Shown: positions 21,865 through 22,003 of the stretch, one piece after another
Position numbering within the stretch: position 1 is the stretch's first letter
How the letters are laid out: every line of letters begins with the position of its first letter
Assembly: GCA_002352375.1 (NCBI GenBank)
Contig: DEIH01000236.1
Span: forward strand, 2,068-24,070
Source of the DNA: Spirochaeta sp. UBA2779
GTDB lineage: Bacteria; Spirochaetota; Spirochaetia; DSM-2461
DNA length: 22,003 nucleotides
Reading direction: 5' to 3'
Made by a program: the position numbers and the translations under genes
The notes under the pieces: model-generated
Seen by the model: only the letters and a program-made list of their open reading frames with translations
The model's database searches: none
Told to the model about the DNA's origin: nothing

Positions 21865-22003
21865 ATGTTCATCCCACCCCATTGTCCGAATCCCGAATGT
21901 ATCCACTATTTCTCTCCCTCAGAGAACCACTGGTACCGGAGAATCTCATCTTATGATACTAATACCTTCGGATCAGTACCCAGATTTCTCTGTAAATCAT
22001 GCC
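21865..22003 (+). CDS. Zinc-ribbon protein, probable transposase N terminus (3'-truncated)
   Basis: The window ends after 46 codons. ATG 21865 has a strong AGGAGG ribosome site (21852-21857). The visible part begins MFIPPHCPNPECIHY and reaches PRFLCKSC, two CxxxxC/CxxC-type pairs ~35 residues apart with aromatic residues between (HWYRRISSYDT). A CPNPxC...RFxCKxC ribbon opens several IS-type transposases (IS1/ISXO2-like) and some regulators. It is preceded by 96 bp without genes containing GTGTCCCCCACCTTGTCACA (21774-21793), which could be an insertion-sequence end. The mobile-element reading is inference. Confidence 0.5.
   Translation, partial: MFIPPHCPNPECIHYFSPSENHWYRRISSYDTNTFGSVPRFLCKSC

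Noticed and set aside
1..22003. tRNA, rRNA, CRISPR arrays, replication origin
   Set aside because: No cloverleaf with TTCGA arm, no regular spaced repeats and no DnaA-box cluster was seen on reading both strands.

Overview
The window looks like chromosomal DNA of a free-living, flagellated spirochaete (Spirochaetales sensu lato). The evidence is a short periplasmic-flagellin gene (FlaB type, conserved ends only), a PUR-domain protein of the kind known from Borrelia (BpuR), several lipoproteins with relaxed lipoboxes, and a block (ffh, rpsP, KH protein, rimM, trmD, rplS, FlhB-like tail protein, coaD, rpmF, acpP, rnc, CCA/poly(A) nucleotidyltransferase) whose order resembles that in Borrelia. 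Base composition is near 50% GC and even throughout, with no obvious islands except the extreme right end. The exact species cannot be read from the sequence.

Layout. (1) 1-2353: the tail of a von Willebrand A-like membrane protein, overlapped by an orphan D12-class adenine methyltransferase. (2) 2409-8527: a tandem-PUR nucleic-acid-binding protein, a membrane-anchored OmpA-domain protein, an SMC ATPase whose middle does not look like a normal SMC hinge, a small one-pass membrane protein and a large TPR-like lipoprotein. (3) 8551-15420: a long forward transcription unit with a good sigma70-type promoter before ffh and a bidirectional terminator at 15393-15420. It carries SRP, ribosome and tRNA-modification genes (ffh, rpsP, khpA, rimM, trmD, rplS), then three genes that point to motility or c-di-GMP signalling (a FliK-like protein, an FlhB C-terminal-domain protein and an HD-GYP phosphodiesterase), then a YraN-family protein, a 53-residue ORF and a small zinc-binding protein. 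(4) 15435-16784 on the minus strand: an exported HEAT-repeat-like protein and a lipoprotein. (5) 16863-18658: coaD, then rpmF-acpP-rnc behind their own promoter. (6) 18649-20985 on the minus strand: a class II tRNA nucleotidyltransferase overlapping rnc tail to tail, and flaB with a strong terminator, a sigma28-like promoter and a leader with two CsrA-like GGATGT motifs. (7) 21142-22003: thiamine pyrophosphokinase, then the start of a zinc-ribbon protein that is probably an insertion-sequence gene cut by the window edge.

How the genes work together. Most of the window is growth machinery: protein targeting, 16S maturation, tRNA methylation and CCA addition, fatty-acid carrier protein, coenzyme A and thiamine diphosphate synthesis, and chromosome organisation. 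Motility functions are woven in. The most interesting signals are regulatory or architectural: the flaB leader resembling a CsrA-repressed flagellin leader, start codons lying 7-8 nt downstream of -10 boxes (possible leaderless mRNAs), the atypical SMC centre, and the two-repeat PUR protein. No CRISPR array, tRNA, rRNA or complete mobile element was seen.
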